A DNA stretch of 64,000 nt, taken from Parerythrobacter_A sp963761775 (GTDB taxonomy: Bacteria > Pseudomonadota > Alphaproteobacteria > Sphingomonadales > Sphingomonadaceae). The position numbers were made by a program, and so were the translations under genes. The notes beneath the pieces were generated by a model. That model was not told the origin of the DNA. It made no database searches and saw only the letters and a list, made by a program, of their open reading frames with translations. Positions 18,443 through 27,057 of the stretch are shown in pieces (the stretch's first letter is position 1; every line of letters starts with the position of its first letter). The DNA is taken from assembly GCA_963761775.1 (NCBI GenBank), contig CAVXIF010000011.1, positions 620,001 to 684,000 on the forward strand, in the 5' to 3' direction.

Positions 18443-18470
18443 TTGGCAAACCTTTATCGGCGTTGATAAA
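18443..18470 (+). promoter_or_regulatory. Candidate sigma-70 promoter for the radical SAM/UdgX operon
   Basis: TTGGCA (18443-18448) and GATAAA (18465-18470) are separated by 16 bases in the 217-base gap between two divergent genes. The match is moderate (5/6 and 4/6). Confidence 0.3.
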
Positions 18471-18510
18471 TATGAAAGCGACCCTTTCACCCTTCCCATC
18501 GCGGAGGAAG

Positions 18511-18525
18511 GAACATATATCGAAC
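18511..18525. promoter_or_regulatory. LexA-box-like motif GAAC-N7-GAAC ahead of the radical SAM gene
   Basis: GAAC at 18511-18514 and GAAC at 18522-18525 are separated by exactly seven bases. Read on the other strand this is GTTC-N7-GTTC, the known alphaproteobacterial LexA operator. It ends two bases before ATG 18528, between the ribosome binding region (GGAGGAAGG, 18503-18511) and the start codon. The position suggests repression by blocking the transcript just after its start. Confidence 0.55.
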
Positions 18526-18527
18526 GC

Positions 18528-19776
18528 ATGGCCGTTCTTTCGACAATGGAGAAGCTGGAAATTCTCGCCGATGCGGCAAAATACGATGCGTCCTGCGCGT
18601 CATCGGGTACGTCGAAGAAGTCATCGCTGGGGTCGGAAAAGGGTATCGGTTCGACCGAAGGGCATGGGAATTTGCCATGCCTATGCACCCGACGGGCGAT
18701 GCATATCGCTGCTGAAAATCTTGCTCACCAATCACTGCATCTTCGACTGCCATTATTGCATCAATCGCAAGAGCAGCAATGTCCGCCGTGCGCGCTTTAC
18801 GCCACAGGAAGTGGCAGACCTGACGCTGGCGTTTTACCGCCGCAATTATATCGAGGGGCTGTTCCTGTCGTCGGGCATCGTTAAAAGTTCGAACCATACG
18901 ATGGAACAGCTGGTCGAAACCGCGCGCATCCTGCGCGAGGAGCACGACTTTCGCGGTTACATCCATCTCAAGACCATTCCCGAAGCGGACGCCGAACTTG
19001 TGCATCGCGCGGGTATGTATGCCGATCGCGTGTCCATCAATGTCGAATTGCCGACCGATGCCGGGCTGACTCGCCTCGCGCCGGACAAGAATGCGCGCCA
19101 GATCGAGGGCGCGATGGACAAGGTGAAGTCGGACATCGTGGAATCGACCGATGCGCGCAAACGGTTCAAACATGCGCCACGTTTTGCGCCCGCCGGACAG
19201 TCGACGCAGATGATTGTCGGTGCGGATGCCGCAACCGATGCCGATATCGTGGGTAAGGCCAGTCGCCTTTACGACGGGTTCGGCCTGCGCCGTGTGTATT
19301 ACTCCGCCTTCTCGCCCATTCCAGACGCCAGTGCGGTGCTGCCGCTGAAGCGTCCGCCACTGATTCGCGAACACCGTTTGTATCAGTCGGACTGGCTGAT
19401 GCGGTTTTACGGCTATCAGTCGTCCGAAGTGATGCAAGCAACCGATGCGGACGGGAACCTGCCGCTCGATATCGACCCAAAGCTGGCCTGGGCGCTGAAA
19501 TTCCGCGACCGTTTCCCCGTCGACGTGAACCGCGCGCCACGCGAGATGCTGCTACGGGTGCCGGGGCTGGGCGTAACAGTGGTGAACCGGATCATTGCGG
19601 CACGTCGACATCGCTCGCTTCGGCTGGACGAGATCGGGCGCCTGACCCAATCCATTGCCAAAGTCCGTCCGTTTATCTGCGCGGCGGACTGGCGACCGAC
19701 GACGCTGACTGACCGCGCCGACCTGCGCCGCCTGCTTGCGCCTAAAACAGAACAGCTCGAGCTGTTCGCCGCCTGA
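18528..19776 (+). CDS. DNA modification/repair radical SAM protein (TIGR03916-like), frameshifted at 18,660
   Basis: The true N-terminus starts at ATG 18528 (MAVLSTMEKLEILADAAKYD). One extra G in GGG at 18660-18662 moves the rest one frame. Corrected, the junction reads STEGMGICHAYAPDGRC, as in the family, for a total of about 415 residues. The radical SAM cluster motif CX3CX2C (CIFDCHYC) is at 18736-18759. A helix-hairpin-helix DNA-binding segment is near the C-terminus (LLRVPGLGVTVVNRIIAA). The family is always found next to or fused with the DUF4130/UDG protein that follows here. A role in DNA repair or modification is expected, but the reaction is unknown. Confidence 0.88.
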
Positions 19777-19787
19777 TCTTACGCCAG

Positions 19788-21204
19788 ATGGCAAACGCTC
19801 GTCCGCATTATACCGTCGAACTGGCCGCGCATGACGATTTCGACGAGTGGCGCGACCGGGCGCGGGCTTTGGTACAGGCGGATGTGCCACCGGAACGCAC
19901 CGCCTGGGTAGAGCCGGGCGGGTCGGGTTCGCTTTTCGCTGCCGGCACGACCGCGATACCTGAGAAGGAATGCGGCCAAGGCGGTTCGCGCCAACAAGCG
20001 TTTCGTGTCGGTTGCGCGCAATGCCGTATTGCATTCTGACCCCGAACGGTTCGCGCTGCTGTATTCGGTCCTGTGGCGCTTGCAGTCCGCGCCGCGCTTG
20101 ATGGAGGACAAGACCGATCCTGCCGTGCGACGTATCGAGGAATGGGACAAGTCCGTCCGGCGCGACAGCCACAAGATGCACGCCTTCGTCCGCTTTCGCC
20201 TGATTGAGGCAGAAGGCGAGGTGCCCGACCGTTACGTCGCGTGGTTCGAGCCGGAACATCACATCGTACGCGCCAATGCCGGGTTTTTCATGCGGCGCTT
20301 CGCCAATATGTCGTGGTCGATACTGACGCCGCGTGGATGCCTGCACTGGGACGGTGAAACCATGCGCGAAGGACCACCGGCGGAACGCGCCGACGCGCCG
20401 GAAGGCGACCCGACCGAAGACCTGTGGCGCAAGTATTATGCGTCCATCTTCAATCCAGCGCGGTTGAAAGTGGGCGCGATGATGAGCGAGATGCCCAAGA
20501 AATACTGGAAAAATATGCCGGAAGCGGCGCTTATTCCGGAATTGGTGGCTGGCGCGCAGCGAAGGGAAGCGAAGATGGTGGAAGCAGGCACGCTGGAATT
20601 CGAGGAAAGGCCCGACACGCTGGATGCAATCGGCACCGCCATCGCGCAGTGTCGCAAATGCCCCATCGGCGAGCTGGAGAACCATGCCGTCATGGGCGAG
20701 GGGCCGCGCAATGCGGCGCTGATGATTGTTGGCGAGCAACCAGGCGATCAGGAGGATATGGGCGGGCGGCCTTTCATCGGTCCGGCAGGACAATTGCTGG
20801 ACAAGCACCTCGAAACCGCCGGGATCGACCGCGCCGCAACCTATGTCACGAATGCGGTGAAGCATTTCAAATATGTGCAGCGCGGCAAACGCCGTATTCA
20901 CCAGTCGCCTGCTGCCAAGGAGATCGACACCTGCCGCTGGTGGCTGGAGGCGGAGCGTGGTCTTGTGCAGCCGAAACTGGTGCTGGCGATGGGTGCCAGC
21001 GCGGGCCGCAGCATGCTGGGAAAGACGGTCAGCATCACGAAGGCGCGCGGCGCACCGGTCATGCTGGACGATGGCAGCGAGCTCTGGATTACCGCGCATC
21101 CCTCCTACCTTCTGCGCCTCGACGGAGCGGCGCGTGCCGAGCAGGAGCGGCTGTTCGATGCCGATCTGGCTGCGGTAAAGGAAAGGTTGGCGGAACTCGT
21201 GTGA
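19788..21204 (+). CDS. udgX: DUF4130-UdgX fusion, uracil-DNA binding/glycosylase protein, frameshifted near 19,968
   Basis: The N-terminal part (DUF4130/TIGR03915 type) begins at ATG 19788 (MANARPHYTVELAAHDDFDEW). One extra base at about 19960-19972 shifts the frame, and the protein continues AAKAVRANKRFVSVARNAVLHSDPERFALLY. The C-terminal half is a family 4-like uracil-DNA glycosylase: CRKC (near 20650), GEQPGDQEDMGGRPFIGPAG, and the KRRIH loop at 20887-20901. KRRIH is the mark of UdgX, which in Mycobacterium smegmatis becomes covalently joined by this His to the abasic site after uracil removal. The start is 11 bases after the radical SAM stop, so the two form one operon. Confidence 0.88.
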
Positions 21205-21214
21205 AGCGGTCGCC

Positions 21215-21943
21215 ATGAAGAACCTGTCGCGTCCGCATGGCAAGCTGGACTTCGCCAACGACCGCTTGATGCTGTGGTTACTCACCTTGGCTGCGATACC
21301 GCTCGCCGCGCTATCATGGCTCGCGGAACACCCTGAACACGATCCGCGCGCGCCACTGAACTTGTCCGACCCGCCGGGATGGGCGACGCCGGCCAAGATG
21401 CTGGCACTGAAAGCGGACCCGGAAGAATGCCGCGCGGTACTGGGCCGCAGCGGTGTGGCGTTTATCGCGCTGGAACCGCAGGGGGAGGGGGCGTGCGCGC
21501 GCCCAGACCGGACGGTCGTCGACGCGCTACCGCTATCGCCCCGCGTGCCGCCCGCAACCTGCGCCACCGGCATCGCGCTGCATATCTGGATGCGCGACAC
21601 GGTGCAGCCCGCCGCGCAGCAGTATCTGGGCGATGATGTCGCGCGTGTAACCCACATGGGCGCATATAGCTGCCGTCGCATGTATGGGCGGGAAGAGGGC
21701 CGTTGGAGCGAGCACGCCACCGGCAATGCCATCGACATCGGCGGTTTTGTACTATCCGACGGGCGTACCGTCAGCGTCCTGCGGGACTGGGATGGCGATA
21801 CGGACGAGGCCGCGTTTCTGCGCGCGGTGCGGGACGGCGCATGTCCTGTCTTCGCGACCGTCCTGTCACCCGACTACAACGCCGCGCACCGCGACCACTT
21901 CCACTTCGACCAGTCGGGCCGGTATCGCGGCGTGTGCCGCTAG
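21215..21943 (+). CDS. Extensin-like family protein
   Basis: 242 residues with one N-terminal membrane anchor (LMLWLLTLAAIPLAALSW, about residues 18-35). The periplasmic domain carries the extensin-like C-terminal motif SEHATGNAIDIGGF and HRDHFHFD near the end, both resembling the zinc ligands of LAS/D-Ala-D-Ala peptidases. A cell-wall (peptidoglycan) hydrolase role is likely but unproven for this family. The stop is only 4 bases from the convergent phoB stop. Confidence 0.85.
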   Translation: MKNLSRPHGKLDFANDRLMLWLLTLAAIPLAALSWLAEHPEHDPRAPLNLSDPPGWATPAKMLALKADPEECRAVLGRSGVAFIALEPQGEGACARPDRTVVDALPLSPRVPPATCATGIALHIWMRDTVQPAAQQYLGDDVARVTHMGAYSCRRMYGREEGRWSEHATGNAIDIGGFVLSDGRTVSVLRDWDGDTDEAAFLRAVRDGACPVFATVLSPDYNAAHRDHFHFDQSGRYRGVCR

Positions 21944-21947
21944 CGGA

Positions 21948-22634
21948 TTACACTTCGAGCGAATATCCGGCAGAGCGCACCGTGCGGATCGGATCCTTCG
22001 CGCCGTCGATTACAATAGCCTTGCGCAGTCGCCGGATATGCACATCGACGGTCCGCAGTTCGATATCGCTGCCCGTGCCCCAAACCCCATCGAGCAACTG
22101 GTTGCGGCTGAACACACGGCCCGGACTTTCCATGAAGAATTTCAGCAGACGGTATTCGGTCGGGCCTAGTTGAAGCGAGCGCCCGCGACGCATTACCTTG
22201 TGGGCTACCGGATCGAGCGTGATATCGCCGCATGCAATGGCCTCGCCTGCCAGCGCGGGACGAATGCGTCGCATCACGGCGGCGACGCGCGCCAGCAGTT
22301 CGCGCGGGCTGAACGGTTTGGTGAGATAATCGTCCGCGCCGGTTTCCAGGCCACGGATGCGGTCGTCCTCTGCCTCGCGTGCGGTCAGCATGATGATCGG
22401 GACGTGTGCGGTATTCTTGTCGCGACGCAGTCGGCGGCAGACCTCGATGCCGCTCGTCCCCTCGATCATCCAGTCGAGAATGATGAGGTCGGGTACGTCT
22501 TCCGACGCCATCATCAATGCCTCGTCCCCGTCGGCGGTCACGCGAACGGCATAACCTTCATTGCCAAAACGGAATTCAAGCAGTTCTGCGAGAGCCGAAT
22601 CATCCTCGACCAGCAGGAGCTTTGCAGCAGGCAT
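21948..22634 (-). CDS. phoB: Phosphate regulon response regulator PhoB
   Basis: 228 residues. The OmpR/PhoB-type receiver has Asp54 (LIILDWMIEG) and Lys in LTKPF near residue 104. The winged-helix effector (about 130-228) has the recognition-helix segment ELRTVDVHIRRLRKAI. It is the last gene of the minus-strand phoR-pstCAB-phoU-phoB run, 52 bases after phoU. It is expected to bind PHO boxes when phosphate is low and to be phosphorylated by the PhoR encoded at the other end of the locus. Confidence 0.95.
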   Translation of the reverse strand: MPAAKLLLVEDDSALAELLEFRFGNEGYAVRVTADGDEALMMASEDVPDLIILDWMIEGTSGIEVCRRLRRDKNTAHVPIIMLTAREAEDDRIRGLETGADDYLTKPFSPRELLARVAAVMRRIRPALAGEAIACGDITLDPVAHKVMRRGRSLQLGPTEYRLLKFFMESPGRVFSRNQLLDGVWGTGSDIELRTVDVHIRRLRKAIVIDGAKDPIRTVRSAGYSLEV

Positions 22635-22686
22635 CGTTCTATTCCTTCATGGCGCGTCGGAAGGGGCCGTGTTCGGTCATGCCGGT

Positions 22687-23358
22687 CTAGCCCCGGTCCT
22701 CGTCCGGCGGGTATGTGCCCGTCGCAGCGAAGTGGACCATCTCTGCTACATTGGTCGCATGGTCGCCGATACGTTCCAGATTGCGGGCGACGAACAGCAG
22801 CTGCGCGGCGCTGGAGATGATGGCAGGATTTTCCACCATATAGCTGACAACATTGCGGAATATACTGTTGTAAAAAGCATCGACCTTGGCGTCCGTGGCA
22901 ATGACTTCGCGCGCGAGGACCGGATCGCGAGAGGCATAGGCGGTCAGCACGTCGTGGACCATTTCCTGCGCGATATCGCCCATTGCAGGCAGGAGTGTCA
23001 GCGGCTCGAATGTGGCGCGATCCTCGATCTGTCCCACGCGCTTGGCGATATTCTTCGAATAATCGCCGATCCGCTCGACCACACCGGCGATCTTCAGCGC
23101 AGCGATGACTTCGCGCAAGTCGTCGGCCATCGGCGCGCGCAAGGCGATGATGCGTACCGCGAGCCGGTCCACTTCACTTTCCAGCGCATCGATTTTTTTG
23201 TCCCGCTCGACCACGCCGGCCCCCAGCACTTCGTCACCGGTAACCATGGCTTCGAGGGCTTCCTTGATCGAAAGCTCCGACAGGCCGCCCATTTCCGCAA
23301 TCAGACCGCGCAGGCGGGTGATGTCTTCATCGAAGGCGCGAACTGTATGGTCGGACAT
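22687..23358 (-). CDS. phoU: Phosphate signalling protein PhoU
   Basis: 223 residues, two three-helix PhoU repeats, with the metal-binding segments ERIGDYSKNIAKR and ERIGDHATNVAEM. It links the Pst transporter to PhoR and keeps the kinase off when phosphate is plentiful. The ATG overlaps the pstB stop codon, so translation is coupled. Confidence 0.96.
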   Translation of the reverse strand: MSDHTVRAFDEDITRLRGLIAEMGGLSELSIKEALEAMVTGDEVLGAGVVERDKKIDALESEVDRLAVRIIALRAPMADDLREVIAALKIAGVVERIGDYSKNIAKRVGQIEDRATFEPLTLLPAMGDIAQEMVHDVLTAYASRDPVLAREVIATDAKVDAFYNSIFRNVVSYMVENPAIISSAAQLLFVARNLERIGDHATNVAEMVHFAATGTYPPDEDRG

Positions 23359-24149
23359 CAGCCGTATCGTCCCGTGATATAATCCTGCGTGCGTTGTTCC
23401 AGCGGATTGGTGAAGATATCGGACGTTTTGCCGTATTCCACCATCTTGCCCAGATGGAAAAAGGCGGTTCTTTGTGATACGCGCGCGGCTTGCTGCATCG
23501 AATGCGTGACGATGACGATGGCATAGCGACCGCTCAGCTCGTCAATCAATTCTTCAATACGCGCGGTGGCGATAGGGTCCAGCGCGGAGCAAGGCTCGTC
23601 CATCAGGATGACTTCCGGATCGACAGCGATAGCGCGCGCGATGCACAGACGCTGCTGCTGCCCGCCCGAAAGCGCGGTGCCGCTATCGTCCAGCCTGTCC
23701 TTGACCTCGTCCCACAATCCCGCACGCCGCAATGATTTTTCAACCACGGTATCCAGGCTGGCCTTGCCTTCAGCCAGCCCGTGTATCTTGGGGCCGTAGG
23801 CGATATTGTCGTAGATCGACTTGGGGAAGGGGTTGGGTTTCTGGAACACCATCCCGACCCGCGCGCGCAGCTGCACCACGTCCATCCGCGACTTGTAAAT
23901 ATCCTCGCCATCCAGCGTGATCTCGCCCTCGACCCGCGCGGTCGGGATCGTGTCGTTCATCCGGTTCAGCGAGCGCAGGAAGGTGGATTTGCCGCAGCCA
24001 GACGGGCCGATGAAGGCGGTGACATAATCGGTCGGGATGTCGATCGAAACGTCGTCGATCGCCTTTTTCTGCCCGTAATAAACGGAGACATTCTTCGCCC
24101 CCATCTTTGCGGCGGTGTCGTCAAGGTTGGGATGGATTACGGTCACCAT
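23358..24149 (-). CDS. pstB: Phosphate ABC transporter ATP-binding protein PstB
   Basis: 263 residues from ATG 24149 (MVTVIHPNLDD). Walker A GPSGCGKST, signature LSGGQQQRL and Walker B VILMDEPCSALD are all present, as in the Pst family. An upstream extension to 24272 is open in frame but lies in pstA. The start overlaps pstA by 7 bases. It energises phosphate uptake through PstC/PstA. Confidence 0.96.
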   Translation of the reverse strand: MVTVIHPNLDDTAAKMGAKNVSVYYGQKKAIDDVSIDIPTDYVTAFIGPSGCGKSTFLRSLNRMNDTIPTARVEGEITLDGEDIYKSRMDVVQLRARVGMVFQKPNPFPKSIYDNIAYGPKIHGLAEGKASLDTVVEKSLRRAGLWDEVKDRLDDSGTALSGGQQQRLCIARAIAVDPEVILMDEPCSALDPIATARIEELIDELSGRYAIVIVTHSMQQAARVSQRTAFFHLGKMVEYGKTSDIFTNPLEQRTQDYITGRYG

Positions 24150-25438
24150 GTCTTCTCGAACTTGTTGCGCAGGTAGATGGCGAGGGCGTTCATCGCGAGC
24201 AGGAACAGCAAGAGCACGATAATCGCAGCAGATGTGCGTTCCACGAACCCGCGGTCGATTTCGTCCGACCACAGGAATATCTGCATCGGCAGGACTGTCG
24301 CAGGCGAGGTAAGGCTGTCAGGCGGCGTGGCGACGAAGGCACGCATTCCGATCAGCAGAAGCGGCGCGGTTTCGCCCAGCGCGCGCGACATGCCGATGAT
24401 CGTGCCGGTCAGGATGCCGGGCAGGGCGAGCGGCAGGACATGGTGAAATACCACCTGCACCGGTGAAGCGCCCATTGCGAGAGCGCCATCGCGGATCGAG
24501 GGCGGCACGGCCTGGATCGCGTTACGACCGGAAATCACGATGACCGGCATGGTCATCAGCGCCAGCGTCATACCGCCAATCACCGGTGCGGAACGCAAGT
24601 TGGGAAACAGCCACAGGAACACCGCAAGACCAAGCAGCCCGAAAATGATCGAGGGCACGGCCGCAAGGTTGTTGATCGACAGCTCGATAATGTCGGTCCA
24701 GCGGTTCCTGGGTGCGTATTCTTCCAGATAAAGGGCCGCCATCACGCCGATGGGGAAGGCCAGCGCCAGCGTGACCAGCATGGTCAGCATCGAGCCCTTC
24801 AATGCGCCCCAGATGCCCGCCGCCTGCGGGTCCGTCGCGTCCGAACGGGACAGGAAGCCGCCATCGAAATTGTCGGCAATCAGTCCGCGCTGTTCGAGCG
24901 ACTGCGCCAGCGGTTGTAAATCCAACGACCCCGTGCCCGAAAACGCGGCGGCCATATCGGGGGATGTCGGCAACCAGAAGGTCGTTTGCTGCTGCGCGAT
25001 TTCGGGGTCGGCGATGATCGCGGTGGCCACCTCGCGCCAGGCGTTACCGTTGAGTTGTTCGGCACCCTCTTCGCCAAGCGCCGTCTGTGCAGCGGACGCC
25101 ACGATTTCTGGCAGGCCCTGCATCTCCAGCCCTTGCGCAGCACCCGGTTGTGCCATCGCCTGCGGATCAGCGGAAAGGCCGGTTTGCGTAAAATCGACCG
25201 TCACAGCCATTTCGGTGCGCTGGAAACCGCCGAACCCGTTGAGGGTCATGTTCGCCAACAGGATCAGTAGCACCAGCACCGAGAACGCGATGGCTGCGAG
25301 GCCGAGATATTTGAACCGTCGTTCCGCTGCATAGCGTTTGCGCAGCCGCTGCTCGAACGCGGGGGTACGGGTCGGCGACACGGTCTGGTCTGGCGAATTT
25401 GCCGGCATGGGGGTGGCAATGGGCACAGTGTCAGTCAT
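24143..25438 (-). CDS. pstA: Phosphate ABC transporter permease PstA (with DUF3333-type periplasmic region)
   Basis: 431 residues. An N-terminal helix (about 48-68) is followed by a long periplasmic region (about 70-215), as in the alphaproteobacterial DUF3333 form. Five or so helices with the permease EAA loop (IRDGALAMGASPVQVVFHHVLPLA) make up the rest. It overlaps pstC by 8 bases and pstB by 7 bases, indicating one tightly coupled unit. Confidence 0.95.
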   Translation of the reverse strand: MTDTVPIATPMPANSPDQTVSPTRTPAFEQRLRKRYAAERRFKYLGLAAIAFSVLVLLILLANMTLNGFGGFQRTEMAVTVDFTQTGLSADPQAMAQPGAAQGLEMQGLPEIVASAAQTALGEEGAEQLNGNAWREVATAIIADPEIAQQQTTFWLPTSPDMAAAFSGTGSLDLQPLAQSLEQRGLIADNFDGGFLSRSDATDPQAAGIWGALKGSMLTMLVTLALAFPIGVMAALYLEEYAPRNRWTDIIELSINNLAAVPSIIFGLLGLAVFLWLFPNLRSAPVIGGMTLALMTMPVIVISGRNAIQAVPPSIRDGALAMGASPVQVVFHHVLPLALPGILTGTIIGMSRALGETAPLLLIGMRAFVATPPDSLTSPATVLPMQIFLWSDEIDRGFVERTSAAIIVLLLFLLAMNALAIYLRNKFEKTW

Positions 25439-26816
25439 AGGCTTCGCGGAACCTCCTGACGACGCGCAGTGCTATGAAGTTGAGGACAAGCGTAACCAGG
25501 AACAGCACGAAGCCCAAGGCAAAGGCGCTCAGGGTGGTATGATGTTCGGTGCTGGCTTCGCCGGTCAGCATCGCGACGATCTGCACCGTCACGGTCGTCA
25601 TCGAATCCAGCGGATTGGCACTGAGATTGGCGGCGGTTGACGCGGCCATCACCACGATCATGGTTTCGCCGATGGCGCGGCTGATGGCCAGCATGACGCC
25701 CGCGACAATGCCGGGCAGGGCGGCTGGTATCAGCACACGCTTGATCGTTTCGGAGCGGGTTGCGCCCATCGCCAGACTGCCGTCGCGCATGGCGGACGGC
25801 ACGGCCTGGATAGAATCGTCGGCCATCGAGGAAACGAAGGGGATTATCATCACGCCCATTACCAGCCCCGCCGCCAGCGCGCTTTCGCTGGATGCGCCGC
25901 CAATGCCGATGGCCTGCGCAATGTCGCGGATGAAGGGCGCGACGGTCAGCGCTGCGAAATAGCCATATACCACCGTCGGCACGCCTGCCAGGATCTCCAG
26001 CGCGGGCTTGATATACCGCCGCACGCGCGGGTTGGCGTATTGGGTCAGGTAGATCGCGCTCATCAGGCCGAGCGGAATGGCAACCAGCATGGCGATAATC
26101 GCACCGATGAAGATGGTGCCCCAGAACAGCGGGATGGCCCCGTAGCGTTCGCCATCGGCTATATCCATGCTGCTCATCGGATCGGGATTCCATTGCGTCC
26201 CGAACAGGAAATCCAGCGGATCTACCATGTTGAAGAACCGGATCGTCTCGAACACGAGGCTGGCGACAATGCCCAGCGTCGTCAGAATCGCCACCAGCGA
26301 CGCCAGCAGCAGGACGGTCATCACCGTTCGCTCGACACGGGTGCGGGCGGTGAAATCAGGATTGAGACGCAGGAACGCGAACACGCCACCCGCAAACGCA
26401 ATCACCAAGGCGGTGGCCAGGCCGATCAGGTCGAAGCGAAGATTGGCCGCACGGAACGGCTCGACAAGTGCGCGCGCTTCGTCATTGAACACGTCCAACG
26501 CGGAACCGGTCGCCACCGCTTGCGCCTCGCGCAGCAAATTGTCGCGCTGGAACCCGAAGGCGGGCAGGTCGGCAGCGGCGGGCGAGGCCAGCACGGACTG
26601 CATCACCAGACTGGGCGCGACGATGGCCCAGACAAACGCGAACAGGATGACCGGCACCGCAATCCACAGCGCGACATACCAGGCGTGATATACCGGCAGC
26701 GAACGCAGCTGCGCCGCGCCGACATCGCGGCGAAACGCCCAGGCCCGCGCGCGTCCGGCAAGCCAGCCGGCAAGGCCGAGGCCGATAGCCAGGAGGAAAA
26801 GCAATCCAGCGGACAC
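25431..26816 (-). CDS. pstC: Phosphate ABC transporter permease PstC
   Basis: 461 residues from GTG 26816 (VSAGLLFLLAIGLG). This start is set by AAAGGA about 11 bases upstream and by the beginning of the first helix; the frame is open to 26981 but that part looks non-coding. The protein has an extended N-terminal half with periplasmic insert and a permease core with the EAA loop MRDGSLAMGATRSETIKRVLIPAA. No pstS lies between phoR and pstC or elsewhere in the window, so the phosphate-binding protein must be encoded at another place. Confidence 0.93.
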   Translation of the reverse strand: MSAGLLFLLAIGLGLAGWLAGRARAWAFRRDVGAAQLRSLPVYHAWYVALWIAVPVILFAFVWAIVAPSLVMQSVLASPAAADLPAFGFQRDNLLREAQAVATGSALDVFNDEARALVEPFRAANLRFDLIGLATALVIAFAGGVFAFLRLNPDFTARTRVERTVMTVLLLASLVAILTTLGIVASLVFETIRFFNMVDPLDFLFGTQWNPDPMSSMDIADGERYGAIPLFWGTIFIGAIIAMLVAIPLGLMSAIYLTQYANPRVRRYIKPALEILAGVPTVVYGYFAALTVAPFIRDIAQAIGIGGASSESALAAGLVMGVMIIPFVSSMADDSIQAVPSAMRDGSLAMGATRSETIKRVLIPAALPGIVAGVMLAISRAIGETMIVVMAASTAANLSANPLDSMTTVTVQIVAMLTGEASTEHHTTLSAFALGFVLFLVTLVLNFIALRVVRRFREAYD

Positions 26817-27057
26817 TAGCCCCGGTTTCCTTTCGGAAGCGGGACGCAGGTTGCGCGACCACACGGCATCATATGCGGACAGAAAGCGATGATTGCTGCT
26901 TTCTTGGTCACCACACACCCCATACTCGGCCCCAGGCGGCCATATTGTCGATTCACATATCCGGCGTCGCAGTCTGCCCATTCACGCGCGGCGCACGAAT
27001 CCTATGGCTGCTGTGCGATGGACAGACCCCGCTTGTGGATGATTTGTGACACGTGCG

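Noticed and set aside
18463..18660. In-frame upstream start of the radical SAM ORF at 18463
   Set aside because: The residues from 18463 to 18660 are basic and unlike the family. The homologous N-terminus is in the other frame from ATG 18528.
19552..21738. Very long minus-strand open frame opposite the radical SAM/UdgX genes (728 codons)
   Set aside because: Arg/His-rich, low-similarity composition typical of the complement of high-GC genes. The plus strand carries clear conserved proteins.
26817..26981. N-terminal extension of pstC to 26981
   Set aside because: The extra residues are not family sequence, and a good ribosome binding site lies just upstream of GTG 26816.
27036..27056. Possible PHO box (GTGTCACAAATCATCC on the minus strand) between phoR and pstC
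   Set aside because: Only the first half resembles CTGTCAT; the second repeat does not match, so I do not annotate it.
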